Source: Spartobacteria bacterium (GTDB taxonomy: Bacteria > Verrucomicrobiota > Verrucomicrobiia > Chthoniobacterales > UBA10450). From it: a stretch of 64,000 nt of DNA. The position numbers were made by a program, and so were the translations under genes. Of this stretch, positions 1-9,729 are shown in pieces. The first letter of the stretch is position 1; each line of letters starts with the position of its first letter. Location of the stretch: contig PNAA01000043.1 in the NCBI GenBank assembly GCA_003169975.1, forward strand, positions 1-64,000, given 5' to 3'. The notes under the pieces are model-generated. The model did not search any database and had not been told where the DNA came from. It saw nothing but the letters and a program-made list of their open reading frames with translations.

Positions 1-160
1 ATTTATGAGATGGCTTCTAGTCAACGTGACCGGTAGTATAACTTGACGTATATCTGGATCAGGCGGACGAGGAGAGAGAACCGACCCGCGGGGTGATCGT
101 CGCCGCTGCGAATTGAGAATGAACGAGGTGCTGGGACGCCTCCGACAAAATGTTTGGTGA

Positions 161-1168
161 ATGCAGACTGCGGAAAAAACAGCACTGATTACCGGGATTA
201 CTGGGCAGGACGGCTCTTACCTGGCCGAATTGCTGCTCGCTAAGGGCTATACGGTGCACGGGGTTGTGCGCCGGACAAGTAACCTTCTGCGCTCCCGGAT
301 TGAGCATCTTCGGCAGAATAGCGATAGTTCTCGCATCGTCCTGCACTACAGCGACCTCTCGGACGGAACTACTTTGCGCCGGATTTTCGCGCGGGCGCGT
401 CCGGCGGAGATTTATCATCTCGCAGGGCAAAGCCATGTCGGGTTAAGTTTTCAGATTCCAGAGTCCACCTGTGAAGAGGTCGCGATGGCCACTCTTCGGC
501 TGCTTGAGATTGCGCGAGACCAGACGCAGCCGGTGCGTTGTTATCATGCATCCAGTTCAGAGATTTTCGGATCTGGCAGCGCAATGCCGCAGACGGAAGA
601 GACGCCGTTACGGCCAGTCAGCCCCTACGGATGCGCGAAGGCGTTCGCTACCCAAATGTCGCGAATCTACCGGCAATCCTACGGCCTCTTTGTTTGCAAC
701 GGAATTCTCTACAATCACGAGTCGCCCCGGCGCGGCGAAAATTTTGTCACCCGCAAGATCGCGCGGAGCGCGGCACGGATCGCCCGTGGTCTTGATAACG
801 AGCTGGTCCTCGGAAATCTCGCGGGACGGCGCGATTGGGGACACGCCCAGGATTATGTTGAGGCGATGTGGTTGATGCTGCAGCACGACGTGCCGGATGA
901 TTATGTCGTGGCGACCGGCGAAACACATTCCGTTCAGGCCTTTGTCGAGGCGGCTTTCGCCGTCGTGGAGTTACCGTGGCAAAAATTTGTCAAGCGCAGC
1001 GCCGCTTTTGATCGGCCTGCAGATCCAGCGCTCCTGGTGGGCTCGGCCGAGAAAATCCGGCGGACGCTCGGTTGGAAACCCCGAAGATCGTTTTCAGATC
1101 TCGTCCGGGAAATGGTGCAAGCCGAACTGGATTCTTTGTCCAATCCCCGCCCTCCTGGCGGAGGGTGA
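161..1168 (+). CDS. gmd: GDP-mannose 4,6-dehydratase
   Basis: 335-residue short-chain dehydratase of the extended SDR family. It converts GDP-mannose to GDP-4-keto-6-deoxymannose for deoxyhexose and surface polysaccharide synthesis in the cytoplasm. The Rossmann motif GITGQDG is at residues 12-18, SSSE at 131-134 and the catalytic YxxxK pair at Y156/K160. The segment ILYNHESPRRGENFVTRK is a hallmark of Gmd. The length is slightly below the usual 340-370 residues. The C-terminus ends in a Pro/Gly tail (PRPPGGG) encoded by a small GC-rich hairpin around 1147-1168, so the last residues may be repeat-derived. ATG at 161 is chosen because it precedes the Rossmann strand directly. The next gene is convergent and unrelated. 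Confidence 0.9.
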   Translation: MQTAEKTALITGITGQDGSYLAELLLAKGYTVHGVVRRTSNLLRSRIEHLRQNSDSSRIVLHYSDLSDGTTLRRIFARARPAEIYHLAGQSHVGLSFQIPESTCEEVAMATLRLLEIARDQTQPVRCYHASSSEIFGSGSAMPQTEETPLRPVSPYGCAKAFATQMSRIYRQSYGLFVCNGILYNHESPRRGENFVTRKIARSAARIARGLDNELVLGNLAGRRDWGHAQDYVEAMWLMLQHDVPDDYVVATGETHSVQAFVEAAFAVVELPWQKFVKRSAAFDRPADPALLVGSAEKIRRTLGWKPRRSFSDLVREMVQAELDSLSNPRPPGGG

Positions 1169-1215
1169 GAAGGTCGAAGTCATCGTTGCGGTCAGTTTCA
1201 CAAGGTAGCTCGAGC

Positions 1216-1782
1216 CTATCGGCTGCCAGGTTTGACAGCTGGCACGTCGATCAGATCGGCCGGAATTTTCTCCGCAGGAAACGTCTCTACACGCATCTGG
1301 ATCAAGCTGAAGAAAGGACAGCCGAAATCCGGGCATCGGCCGCCGCTCCGGTCGACGATGACGCCGACGCCGGTGACGATGCCGCCGTGCTGGCGCACGA
1401 TGTCGATCGTTTCCTGCACCCGGCCGCCGCGGGTCACGACGTCCTCCGCGACGACAAATCTCTCGTTAGGCGAAATCACAAAGCCGCGGCGCAAGACGAG
1501 GCCGCCCCCTTCTTTCTCAGCAAAGATGTGGCGTTTGCCTAACGAACGACCGACTTCCTGCCCGACGATGATTCCGCCGAGGGCCGGCGAGATCACGGTA
1601 TCGCATTCAAGATCGCGTAGCCTGTCGGCGAGCTGACCGCAGACCCGCGCCGCGATGTCGGTGTGCTGCAGGAGGAGGGCGCATTGAAAAAATTGCCGGC
1701 TGTGCAAACCAGACCGGAGGACAAAATGCCCGTCGAGCAGCGCGCCAGTCTGGCGAAACAGCGCCAGCAAATCGTCGTTCAT
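1216..1782 (-). CDS. pyrE: orotate phosphoribosyltransferase
   Basis: 188 residues. It transfers the phosphoribosyl group of PRPP to orotate, giving OMP in de novo pyrimidine synthesis. The PRPP-binding loop is at residues about 109-121 (core VAEDVVTRGG). The N-terminal LRSGLHSRQFF matches the substrate-binding (L/K)SGxHS element of PyrE. The family usually has VEDVxTTGGS, so R in place of the second T is a mild deviation. It lies 18 bp downstream of ridA on the same strand, so the two are probably co-transcribed. Two copies of the octamer CGTTAGGC fall inside the gene (1464 and 1537). Confidence 0.88.
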   Translation of the reverse strand: MNDDLLALFRQTGALLDGHFVLRSGLHSRQFFQCALLLQHTDIAARVCGQLADRLRDLECDTVISPALGGIIVGQEVGRSLGKRHIFAEKEGGGLVLRRGFVISPNERFVVAEDVVTRGGRVQETIDIVRQHGGIVTGVGVIVDRSGGRCPDFGCPFFSLIQMRVETFPAEKIPADLIDVPAVKPGSR

Positions 1783-1800
1783 GGCTCGGTGCCAGGCCGA

Positions 1801-2223
1801 CTAGCCCGATGTATCGCCGACGGTTTTGCTGCCGTCGCCGCCGTCGCTCGCCATGGCGATGACTTCGATCTCGACCTTGGCGCCCTTGGGCAGGGCGGAA
1901 ACGGCGACGGTCGAACGCGCCGGCGGATCTTCCCGGAAATAGGTCGCGTAGATTTCGTTCACAGTCTGGAAATCACCCATGCTGGTGAGGAAGATGGTGG
2001 TCTTCACCACGTGGCCGAAATTCAGCTGTGCCGCTTTCAAGATGGCGGCGACATTCTCCAGCACGCGCCTGGCCTGCTCGGAAATATCGTCGGAAACGAT
2101 CTGGCCCGTCTGGGGATCGAGCGGGATTTGCCCGGCACAAAAGAGCAGCGGGCCGCTGCGGATGGCCTGCGAATAAGGCCCGATCGCGGCGGGCGCATCA
2201 CTGGTTGCAACAATCTTTTTCAT
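1801..2223 (-). CDS. ridA: RidA family enamine/imine deaminase
   Basis: 140 residues. RidA proteins hydrolyse reactive 2-aminoacrylate and related imines in the cytoplasm as trimers. The sequence keeps the IGPYSQA opening, the conserved Arg in PARSTVAV and the acidic segment VEIEVIA that line the active cleft. It is about 12 residues longer than typical RidA because of a Gly/Asp-rich tail after IAMA. It is the first gene of a probable ridA-pyrE pair. The ATG at 2223 gives the normal MKKIVAT-type start. Confidence 0.88.
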   Translation of the reverse strand: MKKIVATSDAPAAIGPYSQAIRSGPLLFCAGQIPLDPQTGQIVSDDISEQARRVLENVAAILKAAQLNFGHVVKTTIFLTSMGDFQTVNEIYATYFREDPPARSTVAVSALPKGAKVEIEVIAMASDGGDGSKTVGDTSG

Positions 2224-2415
2224 CGCCCGAGCTTAGCCGCAAAATTTCCGCACACAACGGACACCCGTAACGCAGCCGAAAGGCGAGGCCGGGCTTTCCA
2301 AGTTCACGGCGGATGATTTTAAGGTTCGATCGCGGAAGCGAGGTGAACCTTGGTGACCGTGGCGCGAGGTCGCCGCGATTGATCGTGGGCGAATCTCGTC
2401 GATAGTACCGCCCTC

Positions 2416-5400
2416 ATGGTTAGTTGGATTTTAAAGAAAATACTCGGCTCGAAGAATCAGCGCGAGATCAAGCGGTTACAGCCGATCGCGCGCGCGATCA
2501 ACGCCTTCGACGAGCAGTTCAAGGCGCTTTCCGACGACGAGTTGCGCGCGAAGACCGCGGCTTGGAATTCCGAGCTTTCCACGATCGATGACCCCGAGGC
2601 GCTCGCGCGCCGTCTGGAGGAGATTCTGCCCGAGGCGTTTGCGGTGGTGAAAAACGCCGCCCGCCGCCTCACCGAGCGGCAGGAGAGCTTCACCGTCTGC
2701 GACCAGCCGATGACGTGGAACATGGTGCACTTCGACGTGCAGCTCATCGGTGGCATCATTCTGCACCGCGGCCGGATCGCGGAAATGGCCACCGGCGAAG
2801 GCAAGACGCTCGTCGCCACGCTCCCGCTCTACCTCAACGCGCTCGCCGGTCGCGGCGCGCATCTCGTGACGGTGAACGATTACCTCGCCCGGCGCGACGC
2901 GGAATGGATGGGCCAGCTCTACACTTTCCTCGGTCTATCTTACGGCTGCATCCAGCACGATCAGCCGCCCGATCTTCGCCGCGAGCAGTACGCGGCGGAT
3001 ATCACCTACGGGACAAACTCGGAGTTCGGTTTCGATTACCTGCGCGACAACGGCATGGCCACGACCCGCGAGCAGCAGGTGCAGCGCGGTTACCATTACG
3101 CGATCGTCGATGAAGTCGATTCCATCCTGATCGACGAAGCGCGCACCCCGCTCATCATCAGCGGCCCGGCCACGGTCTCGACGCACCAATACGACCGGCT
3201 CAAGCCGCTCGTCGACCAGCTGGTGCGCAAGCAGAACATGCTCTGCAACCGGCTCGCCAGCGAAGCCAAGGAAGCCTTCGACAAGGGCGATCCCGAAGGG
3301 GGCGGCCGGCTCATGTTCAAGGTGAAACTCGGCCAGCCGCGCAACAAGCAGCTCCTCCGCATGATGGAGGACCCGGAAAAGCGCAAGGCGATCGATAAAG
3401 CCGAACTCTCGTTTTATACCGACACGCGCAAGGAGGAACTCTTTGCCCTCAAGGAAGAGCTCTTCTTCACGATGGACGAGAAATCGCACGAAGCCGATCT
3501 CTCCGAGCAGGGACGCGCGTTTCTAAATCCGGACGACCCCGACTCTTTCGTGCTGCCGGATTTGATCAGCGAATTCACCGACATCGATCTCAACCGCACG
3601 CTCTCCGACGAGGAAAAGGATCGGATGAAAACCGAGCGCCAGGAGATTTGCGACAAACAGGCCGAGCAGATTCACAACATCTCGCAGCTGCTCCGCGCCT
3701 ATTGCCTCTTCGAGAAGGACGTTGCCTACGTCGTCGAGGAGAACAAAGTCGTCATCGTCGACGAATACACCGGCCGCAAAATGCCGGGCCGCCGCTGGAG
3801 CGACGGCTTGCACCAGGCCGTCGAAGCCAAGGAAGGCGTCCAAATCGATCGCGAAACGCAGACCCTCGCTACCATCACGATCCAGAATTATTTCCGGCTT
3901 TACCACAAACTCGCCGGCATGACCGGCACCGCGGAAACCGAGGCGAACGAGTTCCACGACATCTACAAACTCGAGGTTGCCGTCATCCCGACCAATCGCC
4001 CCGTCGCGCGGTCCGATGCCAACGACCGCATCTACAAAACGCGCCGCGAAAAATACAACGCCGTGATCAAGGAAATCGCCGAGCGGCACGCCGTCTCACA
4101 GCCGATCCTCGTCGGCACCGTGAGCGTGGAAGCGTCCGAGTTGCTCAGCCGAATGCTGAAGCGCGAAAAAATTCCGCACAACGTGCTGAACGCAAAATAT
4201 CACCGGCAGGAAGCCGAGATCGTGCAGCGCGCCGGTCAACCGGGCACCGTCACCATCTCGACCAACATGGCCGGCCGCGGGACCGATATTAAACTTGGGG
4301 AAGGCGTGCCGGGCAAAGGCGGTCTCTACGTCATCGGCACCGAGCGTCACGAATCGCGCCGCATCGATCGCCAGCTGCGCGGGCGTTGCGCGCGCCAGGG
4401 CGACCCGGGCGCGACCCGTTTCTACGTCAGCTTCGAGGACGATCTCATGCGCAACTTCGGCGCGGCCGATCGGATGACGAAAATCATGGAGCGCTTCGGT
4501 CTCGAGGAAGGCCAGGAGCTGGAGCACCGCTGGCTCAACAAATCGGTCGAGACCGCGCAAAAGCGCGTCGAGCAGCGCAACTATCTCGCGCGCAAACGCA
4601 CCCTCGATTTCGACGACGTGATGAACAACCAGCGCGAAGTGGTTTACACCTATCGCAACGAAGTGATCGACACGGAAGATCCGCACAAGCTGGTCTACGA
4701 AGTGATCGACGAAGCGGTTCCCGCGAAAATCACCGAGTACCTCGGTACCGGCGCCTCGACCGACGAGCCGAACCACGCCGGCCTGCTCCATTGGGTCAAC
4801 ACCACCTTCCCGGTTGGCCTAACGAACGAGAAAGCGCAATTCGAGACGCGCTCGCCGGACGAAAACACGCAGTTCCTCATCGCCAAAATCAAGGAAGCCT
4901 ACGAGCGCAAGTCGAGCCACGAAGAGCCGGCCGCGGTCAAGAGCCTCGAGCGTTACATCATCCTGAACGCGATCGATCGCCTCTGGCAGGAGCATCTTTA
5001 CGCGATGGACGCGCTCCGCGAGGGCGTCTACCTCCGTGGCTACGCGCAGAAGGATCCGCTCATCGAATACAAGACGGAAGCCTACGAGATGTTTGTCGAC
5101 CTGATGGCGAACATCAAAAACGAAGTGCTGCACAATCTCTTTCGCAGCACCTCGAACTTGCAGGCTTTTGAGACGTTTCTTTCCACCCTCCCGCAATTTC
5201 TCATGCGCCAGCAGGCGCCGAATGCGCCGGCCGCGAATGGCCCGCTCCCCGGGCGCCGGCCGGAGCGAATCGGCGATGCGATCGGTGGCAACGGCGATAC
5301 GGAAGGCGACGGCGAGGTGAAATTGGAGCTCGCTCCGGTGCGGCGCGAGACGCCCAAAGTCGGCCGCAACGACCCATGCCCCTGCGGCAGCGGCAAGAAA

Positions 5401-5430
5401 TACAAAAACTGCTGCGGCCGCGTCGCCTAG
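2416..5430 (+). CDS. secA: preprotein translocase ATPase SecA
   Basis: 1004 residues. The motor drives unfolded preproteins through SecYEG. Walker A MATGEGKT is at residues 124-131 and the DEVD Walker B box at 232-235, followed by the [10 protein letters not shown] stretch. The second RecA-like domain carries [13 protein letters not shown]. The C-terminus ends in the zinc-binding SEC-C motif [13 protein letters not shown], which contacts SecB or ribosomes. The protein is about 100 residues longer than E. coli SecA. The extra material is a charged insertion at roughly residues 275-420 in the preprotein cross-linking/variable region, as in Bacteroidetes and Chlorobi-type SecA. It is monocistronic. 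There is no obvious strong Shine-Dalgarno before ATG 2416. Confidence 0.97.
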   Translation: MVSWILKKILGSKNQREIKRLQPIARAINAFDEQFKALSDDELRAKTAAWNSELSTIDDPEALARRLEEILPEAFAVVKNAARRLTERQESFTVCDQPMTWNMVHFDVQLIGGIILHRGRIAEMATGEGKTLVATLPLYLNALAGRGAHLVTVNDYLARRDAEWMGQLYTFLGLSYGCIQHDQPPDLRREQYAADITYGTNSEFGFDYLRDNGMATTREQQVQRGYHYAIVDEVDSILIDEARTPLIISGPATVSTHQYDRLKPLVDQLVRKQNMLCNRLASEAKEAFDKGDPEGGGRLMFKVKLGQPRNKQLLRMMEDPEKRKAIDKAELSFYTDTRKEELFALKEELFFTMDEKSHEADLSEQGRAFLNPDDPDSFVLPDLISEFTDIDLNRTLSDEEKDRMKTERQEICDKQAEQIHNISQLLRAYCLFEKDVAYVVEENKVVIVDEYTGRKMPGRRWSDGLHQAVEAKEGVQIDRETQTLATITIQNYFRLYHKLAGMTGTAETEANEFHDIYKLEVAVIPTNRPVARSDANDRIYKTRREKYNAVIKEIAERHAVSQPILVGTVSVEASELLSRMLKREKIPHNVLNAKYHRQEAEIVQRAGQPGTVTISTNMAGRGTDIKLGEGVPGKGGLYVIGTERHESRRIDRQLRGRCARQGDPGATRFYVSFEDDLMRNFGAADRMTKIMERFGLEEGQELEHRWLNKSVETAQKRVEQRNYLARKRTLDFDDVMNNQREVVYTYRNEVIDTEDPHKLVYEVIDEAVPAKITEYLGTGASTDEPNHAGLLHWVNTTFPVGLTNEKAQFETRSPDENTQFLIAKIKEAYERKSSHEEPAAVKSLERYIILNAIDRLWQEHLYAMDALREGVYLRGYAQKDPLIEYKTEAYEMFVDLMANIKNEVLHNLFRSTSNLQAFETFLSTLPQFLMRQQAPNAPAANGPLPGRRPERIGDAIGGNGDTEGDGEVKLELAPVRRETPKVGRNDPCPCGSGKKYKNCCGRVA

Positions 5431-5431
5431 G

Positions 5432-5457
5432 AGCCGGGATCACCGATCCCAGCTACA
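5432..5457. repeat. short TGTAGC-edged palindrome
   Basis: A half-length member of the dispersed TGTAGC/GCTACA hairpin family, with GGGATC and GATCCC as stem arms. It fills the gap between convergent secA and the VOC gene. It supplies the TAG stop of the VOC gene (complement of 5453-5455). Confidence 0.7.
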
Positions 5458-5830
5458 GCTCGTAGGTCGTGATCTCGAGTTTGTGGCCGTCGGGATCGCA
5501 AAAGTAGATCGAGTGCGCGATGCCGTGGTCTTCGAAGTGAAAATCAATTTCGCGCGCCTTCAACTCGTTCTGGGCGCGCTGGAAATTCTCCCGGTCAGCC
5601 CGCAGGGCAAAATGGAGCACGCGCACCGGATTGGCCTGGCCTAACGAATTTTCGAGGGCGCGAAGCGGAAACAAAGCGATCCCAGTCGCTCCCTGACCCA
5701 CGAATTTCGGAACGCCATCCCACGCGCCTTCGTGCTGCCGCTCCAGCCCGAGCACCTCGACATACCACTGCACCGAACGCTCCACGTCGCGCACCGAGAG
5801 CGCAATGTGATCCAGGCCCTCCAGCTTCAT
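5453..5830 (-). CDS. VOC (glyoxalase/dioxygenase-fold) protein
   Basis: 125 residues from ATG 5830 (MKLEGLDHIALSV). The vicinal oxygen chelate fold has two beta-alpha-beta-beta-beta modules. Probable metal ligands are His in DHIALSV, His in RVLHFALR and Glu in LEITTYEL. The IYFCDPDGHKLEI segment is typical of glyoxalase/bleomycin-resistance/dioxygenase proteins. The substrate cannot be told from sequence. An in-frame upstream extension to 6001 exists but overlaps the divergent nucleotidase gene and has no VOC similarity, so it is rejected. The stop codon TAG is contributed by the edge of the neighbouring palindrome. Confidence 0.82.
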   Translation of the reverse strand: MKLEGLDHIALSVRDVERSVQWYVEVLGLERQHEGAWDGVPKFVGQGATGIALFPLRALENSLGQANPVRVLHFALRADRENFQRAQNELKAREIDFHFEDHGIAHSIYFCDPDGHKLEITTYEL

Positions 5831-5885
5831 CTTGCGGAAAAGCTTGTCGCTCCGCACGAAGGAGTCAAAATCGAAACGGTTCGCC

Positions 5886-7589
5886 GTGAAAACTGGTTCT
5901 CCCGACCGTCGTGAATTTCTCCGTGTCTTGGGCGGCGCCGCGCTTGCGGGCGCGCTCCCGTCGTGGCTGCGCGCCGCGGAAAATCCGGATCTCGTCACCA
6001 TCTCGATCCTGCATACGACCGATCTGCACGGCCATATCCGGCCGACGATTGATTACAACGGCCGCGCGGATCTTGGTGGGATGGCGCGCTGCGTGACGCA
6101 GATACGGCGCTGGCGGAAGGAGAATCCAAACTCGCTCCTGATCGACGTCGGCGACGTCTATCAGGGCACCGAATTCGCGTTGCGCGACCAGGGCCGGATG
6201 ATGATCGAGCTTTTCAACCTCCTGCGCTACGATGCCTGGATCGTGGGCAACCACGAGTTCGACTGGGGCGTCGAGCCGTTCCTGCAGGCCGTCGCGCGTT
6301 CGGCGATGCCGGTCCTCGCGGCGAACACTCTGCTCGAAGGAAAACCCGCCGGCGACTTCGCTGATGCGCATCATCCCTTCGCGAAAATCCAGCCGTTTAT
6401 TCTGAAGGAAATCGCGGGGATCAAGATTGCGGTTCTTGGCCTAACGACGCCGGGAATGCCCTTTTGGTTTCCCTCGAAATTTATTGAGGGAATCGAGTTC
6501 CAGAATCCGGTCGAGCCCGTGCGCCGCGCGATTCGGGAGGCGCAAGCGCAGGGTGCGAATGCCGTCGTCCTGGCCGGACACATGGGTTTGAAAGAGCGAA
6601 CCGGGGGCGATGATTTTGCCAACCGTTGCATCGCGCTCACGGCCGAGTTCCCGCAGGCCGCCGTCTTTATCGCCGGGCACACCCACCAGGACATCCCGAG
6701 CCGCCTAACGAATGGCGTCCTTCTCACCCAGGCCGATCACTTCGGCATCCACGTCGGGCGGGTCGATCTATTGTTTGATCGCGGGTCGAAGAAACTCCTC
6801 CATCAGGAAGCGCGTACCGAGATCATGGACGGACGGATTTCGTTCGATCCGGTTGTCCTTAGTCGCGCCCAACCACAGCTGGATCGCGCCGCCGCCGTCC
6901 TCGCGCAACCAATTGGCGAACTGGCCGACACCATGAGTGTGAAAAGTCGAGTCGGTGAGCCGAGCGAAGTCGCCTTGCTGATTGCCGCCGCGATTACCGA
7001 AGCGCTGGCGGATCGCGGCCTGGCCATCGACGGCGTATTTCATGGCTTGTTCGATGACCAGCACGCTTTCAGGAAGGGACCGAAGACGGTCGGCGATATC
7101 TGGGAGACACTGCCTTACGAAAATTTTCTCGTCACCGGCCAGCTCCTGCCGGTCGAGCTGAAGGTGGTGATGGAAGAAGTGTTCCAAAGCCGCGAAACCC
7201 GCAGTCTCGCCGGCTTCAAAATGCTCGTGGAGGGGAAGGGGAGAGAGCGCCGCCTAACGAGCCTTCGCCTGGCCGATGGCCGACCGCTCGATCCAGCGCG
7301 ACGTTATCGCATCGCCGTCAACACCTTCGATTCCCGAAGCGCCGGGCATCGCTTCATGAAGTTGCGCGATCTCCTCGATCGGCCGGAAGCAAAGTGCACG
7401 TTCCATCCGGTGCAAACGCGTGACGCCTTGATCGATTATTTCCGACGACACAAAGTCGTGCATCGAAATCCTTGCGAGCGCCCGCAGGCCCCGCTCGTCA
7501 TCCCGAGCGCAGTCGAGGGATCCCGTGGCGCAGGCCTTAAGGTGACTTCCGCGGGATCCCTCGACTCCGCTGCGCTTCGCTCGGGATGA
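5886..7589 (+). CDS. Tat-exported 5'-nucleotidase/UshA-like metallophosphatase
   Basis: About 567 residues from GTG 5886. A twin-arginine signal (DRREFLRVLGGAALAGALP) is near the N-terminus, so the enzyme probably acts in the periplasm. Calcineurin-type metallophosphatase motifs are clear: TTDLHGH, DVGDVYQG, GNHEFDWG and AGHTHQDIP. They are followed by a C-terminal 5'-nucleotidase domain containing ETLPYENFLVTGQL. Family members hydrolyse nucleotides or UDP-sugars; a SoxB-like role cannot be excluded because SoxB shares the fold and Tat signal. A TTG start at 5832 is also possible. The last roughly 30 residues, including the TGA stop, are encoded by a dispersed GTCATCCCGAGCG element (7497-7590), so the native C-terminus appears replaced. 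Confidence 0.85.
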   Translation: MKTGSPDRREFLRVLGGAALAGALPSWLRAAENPDLVTISILHTTDLHGHIRPTIDYNGRADLGGMARCVTQIRRWRKENPNSLLIDVGDVYQGTEFALRDQGRMMIELFNLLRYDAWIVGNHEFDWGVEPFLQAVARSAMPVLAANTLLEGKPAGDFADAHHPFAKIQPFILKEIAGIKIAVLGLTTPGMPFWFPSKFIEGIEFQNPVEPVRRAIREAQAQGANAVVLAGHMGLKERTGGDDFANRCIALTAEFPQAAVFIAGHTHQDIPSRLTNGVLLTQADHFGIHVGRVDLLFDRGSKKLLHQEARTEIMDGRISFDPVVLSRAQPQLDRAAAVLAQPIGELADTMSVKSRVGEPSEVALLIAAAITEALADRGLAIDGVFHGLFDDQHAFRKGPKTVGDIWETLPYENFLVTGQLLPVELKVVMEEVFQSRETRSLAGFKMLVEGKGRERRLTSLRLADGRPLDPARRYRIAVNTFDSRSAGHRFMKLRDLLDRPEAKCTFHPVQTRDALIDYFRRHKVVHRNPCERPQAPLVIPSAVEGSRGAGLKVTSAGSLDSAALRSG

Positions 7590-7590
7590 C
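7497..7590. repeat. GTCATCCCGAGCG inverted-terminal element, copy 1
   Basis: A 94-bp element with inverted ends GTCATCCCGAGCG and CGCTCGGGATGAC and inner inverted GAGGGATCCC/GGGATCCCTC arms around a variable centre. It forms the 3' end of the nucleotidase gene and supplies its TGA stop. Other copies are at 14353, 21921 and 37071, with a diverged relative at 46403. Confidence 0.9.
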
Positions 7591-7611
7591 GGGCCTGCTG
7601 GCGCGAGTATT

Positions 7612-8214
7612 TTGCGAGCGGTTTATTTTCCCGACGTGCTGCCCCATGCCTTTTTCAAAACCGATCCGCTCCAGTGCGCGGAAAACCTGATCGGCACCCA
7701 GCTCATCTGGGAAAAATGCGCCGGCCTGGTAGTTGAGACGGAGGCGTATCTGGTGAAGAACGACGAAGCCTGTCACACTTTCCGGCGGCCGAGCGCGCGC
7801 GCCTTCGTCGCGCGGAACAAGCCGGGCGCGGCCTACATTTATTTCAACTACGGTGTCCACTGGATGTTGAACGTGCTCGTGAAAGGCGGGCCGCGCGACG
7901 GTCTCATTCTCATCCGCGCGCTCGAACCGCAGCGCGGTCTCGGCCTCATGCGGAAACGACGCGGCGTGGAGGACGTGCGGCAACTCTGTTCCGGACCGGG
8001 AAAGCTGACCCAGGCGCTCGCGATCTCGCAGCGATACCACGAGATCGATCTTTCCTCCGATCCGGCACATTGTTTTGGTCCGCGACCCGACCCGCAGGTC
8101 TTGGTTGTCGCCGACCCGCGGATCGGGATCAGCCGGGCGAGGGATTTCCCATGGCGTTTTACCCTGCGCGACAGCCCGTTCGTCAGCCGGCCGGTGAAGA
8201 AGGCCGCGCGTTGA
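7612..8214 (+). CDS. DNA-3-methyladenine glycosylase (AAG/MPG type)
   Basis: 200 residues. It excises alkylated purines from DNA, starting base-excision repair. The sequence shows the AAG signature ETEAYL with the catalytic Glu, then a downstream ...FVARNKPGAAYIYFNYGVHW block carrying the base-intercalating Tyr, and the SGPGKLTQAL segment. Full family length is 190-210. The start is uncertain: TTG 7612 or GTG 7636 (MLPHAFFKTDPL). mnmA follows 34 bp downstream and is probably co-transcribed. Confidence 0.88.
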   Translation: MRAVYFPDVLPHAFFKTDPLQCAENLIGTQLIWEKCAGLVVETEAYLVKNDEACHTFRRPSARAFVARNKPGAAYIYFNYGVHWMLNVLVKGGPRDGLILIRALEPQRGLGLMRKRRGVEDVRQLCSGPGKLTQALAISQRYHEIDLSSDPAHCFGPRPDPQVLVVADPRIGISRARDFPWRFTLRDSPFVSRPVKKAAR

Positions 8215-8248
8215 CCAGCCCGGCAATCGCGCTGAATTTAGGCGCTCG

Positions 8249-9388
8249 ATGAACGGAAAGAAAGAACGCGTCCTGCTCGGTATGAGCGGCGGGGTCGATT
8301 CCAGCGTCGCCGGCTATTTGCTGCGCGAGAAGGGTTACGACGTCGTCGGCGTGACGATGAAGGTCTGGCCGCAGGATTGTCTCTCGCGCGCCGAGGACAA
8401 GTGCTGCGGTCCGCAGGCCATCGCCGACGCGCGGGGCGTAGCCCACTCGTTAGGCATCCCGCATTACGTGGTCGATGAAGCCGACCAGTTCGAGCGCGTC
8501 GTGATCGATTATTTTTCGAGTGAATACCAGGCCGGCCGGACGCCCAACCCGTGCGTGATGTGCAACGAAAAGCTCAAGTTCGGCAGCCTCTGGGAAAAAG
8601 CGCGCGCTCTCGATTGCGCTTACATCGCGACCGGTCACTACGCCATCATCGAGCACCCTGCCGGGGTCACCGACCCCGGCTACAACGGCACCGATCAGCC
8701 CGGCCGGGCCGTGCTGCGCAAAGGCGCCGACCCGCGCAAGGATCAGTCGTACTTCCTTTTCAGTCTGCGCCAGGCCCAGCTCCGGCATGCGCTCGCGCCG
8801 TTAGGCAAAATGGCGAAGCCGGAAATCCGGGAGATCGCGCGCTCGTTAGGCCTGAAGGTTGCCGAGAAGGTCGACAGCCAGGAAATTTGCTTCGTTCCCG
8901 GCAACGATTACAAGGCGTTCCTTCGTTCCCATCTCGGCGCGACGGAGTTTCATCGCGGCGGTATCTACGATCTTTCCGGCAACTTTCTCGCTGAGCACGA
9001 AGGTATCGAACTGTTCACGATCGGGCAGCGCAAAGGACTCCCCGGCGGTTCGCCGCGTCCGCGTTACGTGGTCGATATCGACCCGGTGAGCAACCGGGTC
9101 TTCGTCGGCGACGCCGAGGATTTGCTGGTCGAGGAATTTGAGATCGACCGAATCAACTGGAGCAGCTGCGCGCCTTCGGATGAACCGCTCGCCGTCACGG
9201 TGAAGATCCGTTACAGCCATCCCGGAGCCGCCGCCACTTTGATCCCGCTGGAGGGCGATCGCGCACTCGTTAGGCTGGAGGAGCCGCAAAAGGCGGTCAC
9301 GCCCGGCCAGGCCGCGGTTTGCTACGAGGGTGACGTCGTGGTCGCCGGCGGCTGGATTTGCCGGCACGCGACGGTCGCGGCGGCCTGA
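8249..9388 (+). CDS. mnmA: tRNA-specific 2-thiouridylase MnmA
   Basis: 379 residues. It uses ATP and persulfide sulfur to make 2-thiouridine at the wobble position of tRNA Glu/Gln/Lys. The PP-loop SGGVDSS is at residues 13-19, the catalytic Cys is in NPCVMCNEKLKF and the persulfide Cys is in SQEICFVPGNDY. Residues about 138-146 (PAGVTDPGYN region) are encoded by a TGTAGC-family palindrome at 8660-8684, inserted in frame between IIEH and RAVLRKG. The family normally has a short loop there. The cysteine desulfurase at 21.3-22.6 kb could supply the sulfur. Three copies of CGTTAGGC read here as SLG or PLG and a fourth in another frame. Confidence 0.95.
   Translation: MNGKKERVLLGMSGGVDSSVAGYLLREKGYDVVGVTMKVWPQDCLSRAEDKCCGPQAIADARGVAHSLGIPHYVVDEADQFERVVIDYFSSEYQAGRTPNPCVMCNEKLKFGSLWEKARALDCAYIATGHYAIIEHPAGVTDPGYNGTDQPGRAVLRKGADPRKDQSYFLFSLRQAQLRHALAPLGKMAKPEIREIARSLGLKVAEKVDSQEICFVPGNDYKAFLRSHLGATEFHRGGIYDLSGNFLAEHEGIELFTIGQRKGLPGGSPRPRYVVDIDPVSNRVFVGDAEDLLVEEFEIDRINWSSCAPSDEPLAVTVKIRYSHPGAAATLIPLEGDRALVRLEEPQKAVTPGQAAVCYEGDVVVAGGWICRHATVAAA
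8660..8684. repeat. TGTAGC-type palindrome inside mnmA
   Basis: Stem CCGGGGTC-acc-GACCCCGG followed by the CTACA edge. It is identical in design to the intergenic elements at 20161 and 26015, but lies in frame within the mnmA coding sequence. Confidence 0.75.
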
Positions 9389-9397
9389 CAACGTCTC

Positions 9398-9721
9398 ATG
9401 GCGGACGAACTTCTGCTCGTACTGAGCACCTTTCCGGACGTCGCCACGGCGCGGCGCATCGGACGTCAATTGGTCGAGGAAAAGTGCGCCGCCTGCGCCA
9501 ATATTTTGCCGCAGGTGGAGTCGATTTATTGGTGGGAGCAGAAAGTGGAGAGCGCGAACGAGACCCTGGTCCTCTTCAAGACGACCGCCGACCGCTACGA
9601 AGCGCTGCAGACGACCCTGCGACAACTGCATCCTTACGACGTGCCGGAGATCATCGCGGTCCGGATCGAGCAGGGGCTGCCGGAATATTTGCGCTGGGTT
9701 TCCGAGAACTCCCCGGAATAG
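9398..9721 (+). CDS. cutA: CutA divalent-cation tolerance protein
   Basis: 107 residues with the trimeric CutA1 fold. The STFPDVATARRIGRQLVEE opening, the CAACANILPQVESIYWWE block and the C-terminal PYDVPEIIAVRIEQG stretch are diagnostic. Homologues bind copper and are linked to metal tolerance or signalling, but the molecular role is unsettled. ATG 9398 lies 9 bp after the mnmA stop and the next gene begins 8 bp after its own, so the run from the glycosylase to the sulfite-oxidase-like gene is probably one operon. Confidence 0.92.
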   Translation: MADELLLVLSTFPDVATARRIGRQLVEEKCAACANILPQVESIYWWEQKVESANETLVLFKTTADRYEALQTTLRQLHPYDVPEIIAVRIEQGLPEYLRWVSENSPE

Positions 9722-9729
9722 TTAAGAAC

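Noticed and set aside
9358-9729. N-terminal extension of the sulfite-oxidase-like protein
   Set aside because: It overlaps mnmA and cutA in another frame and has low-complexity sequence.
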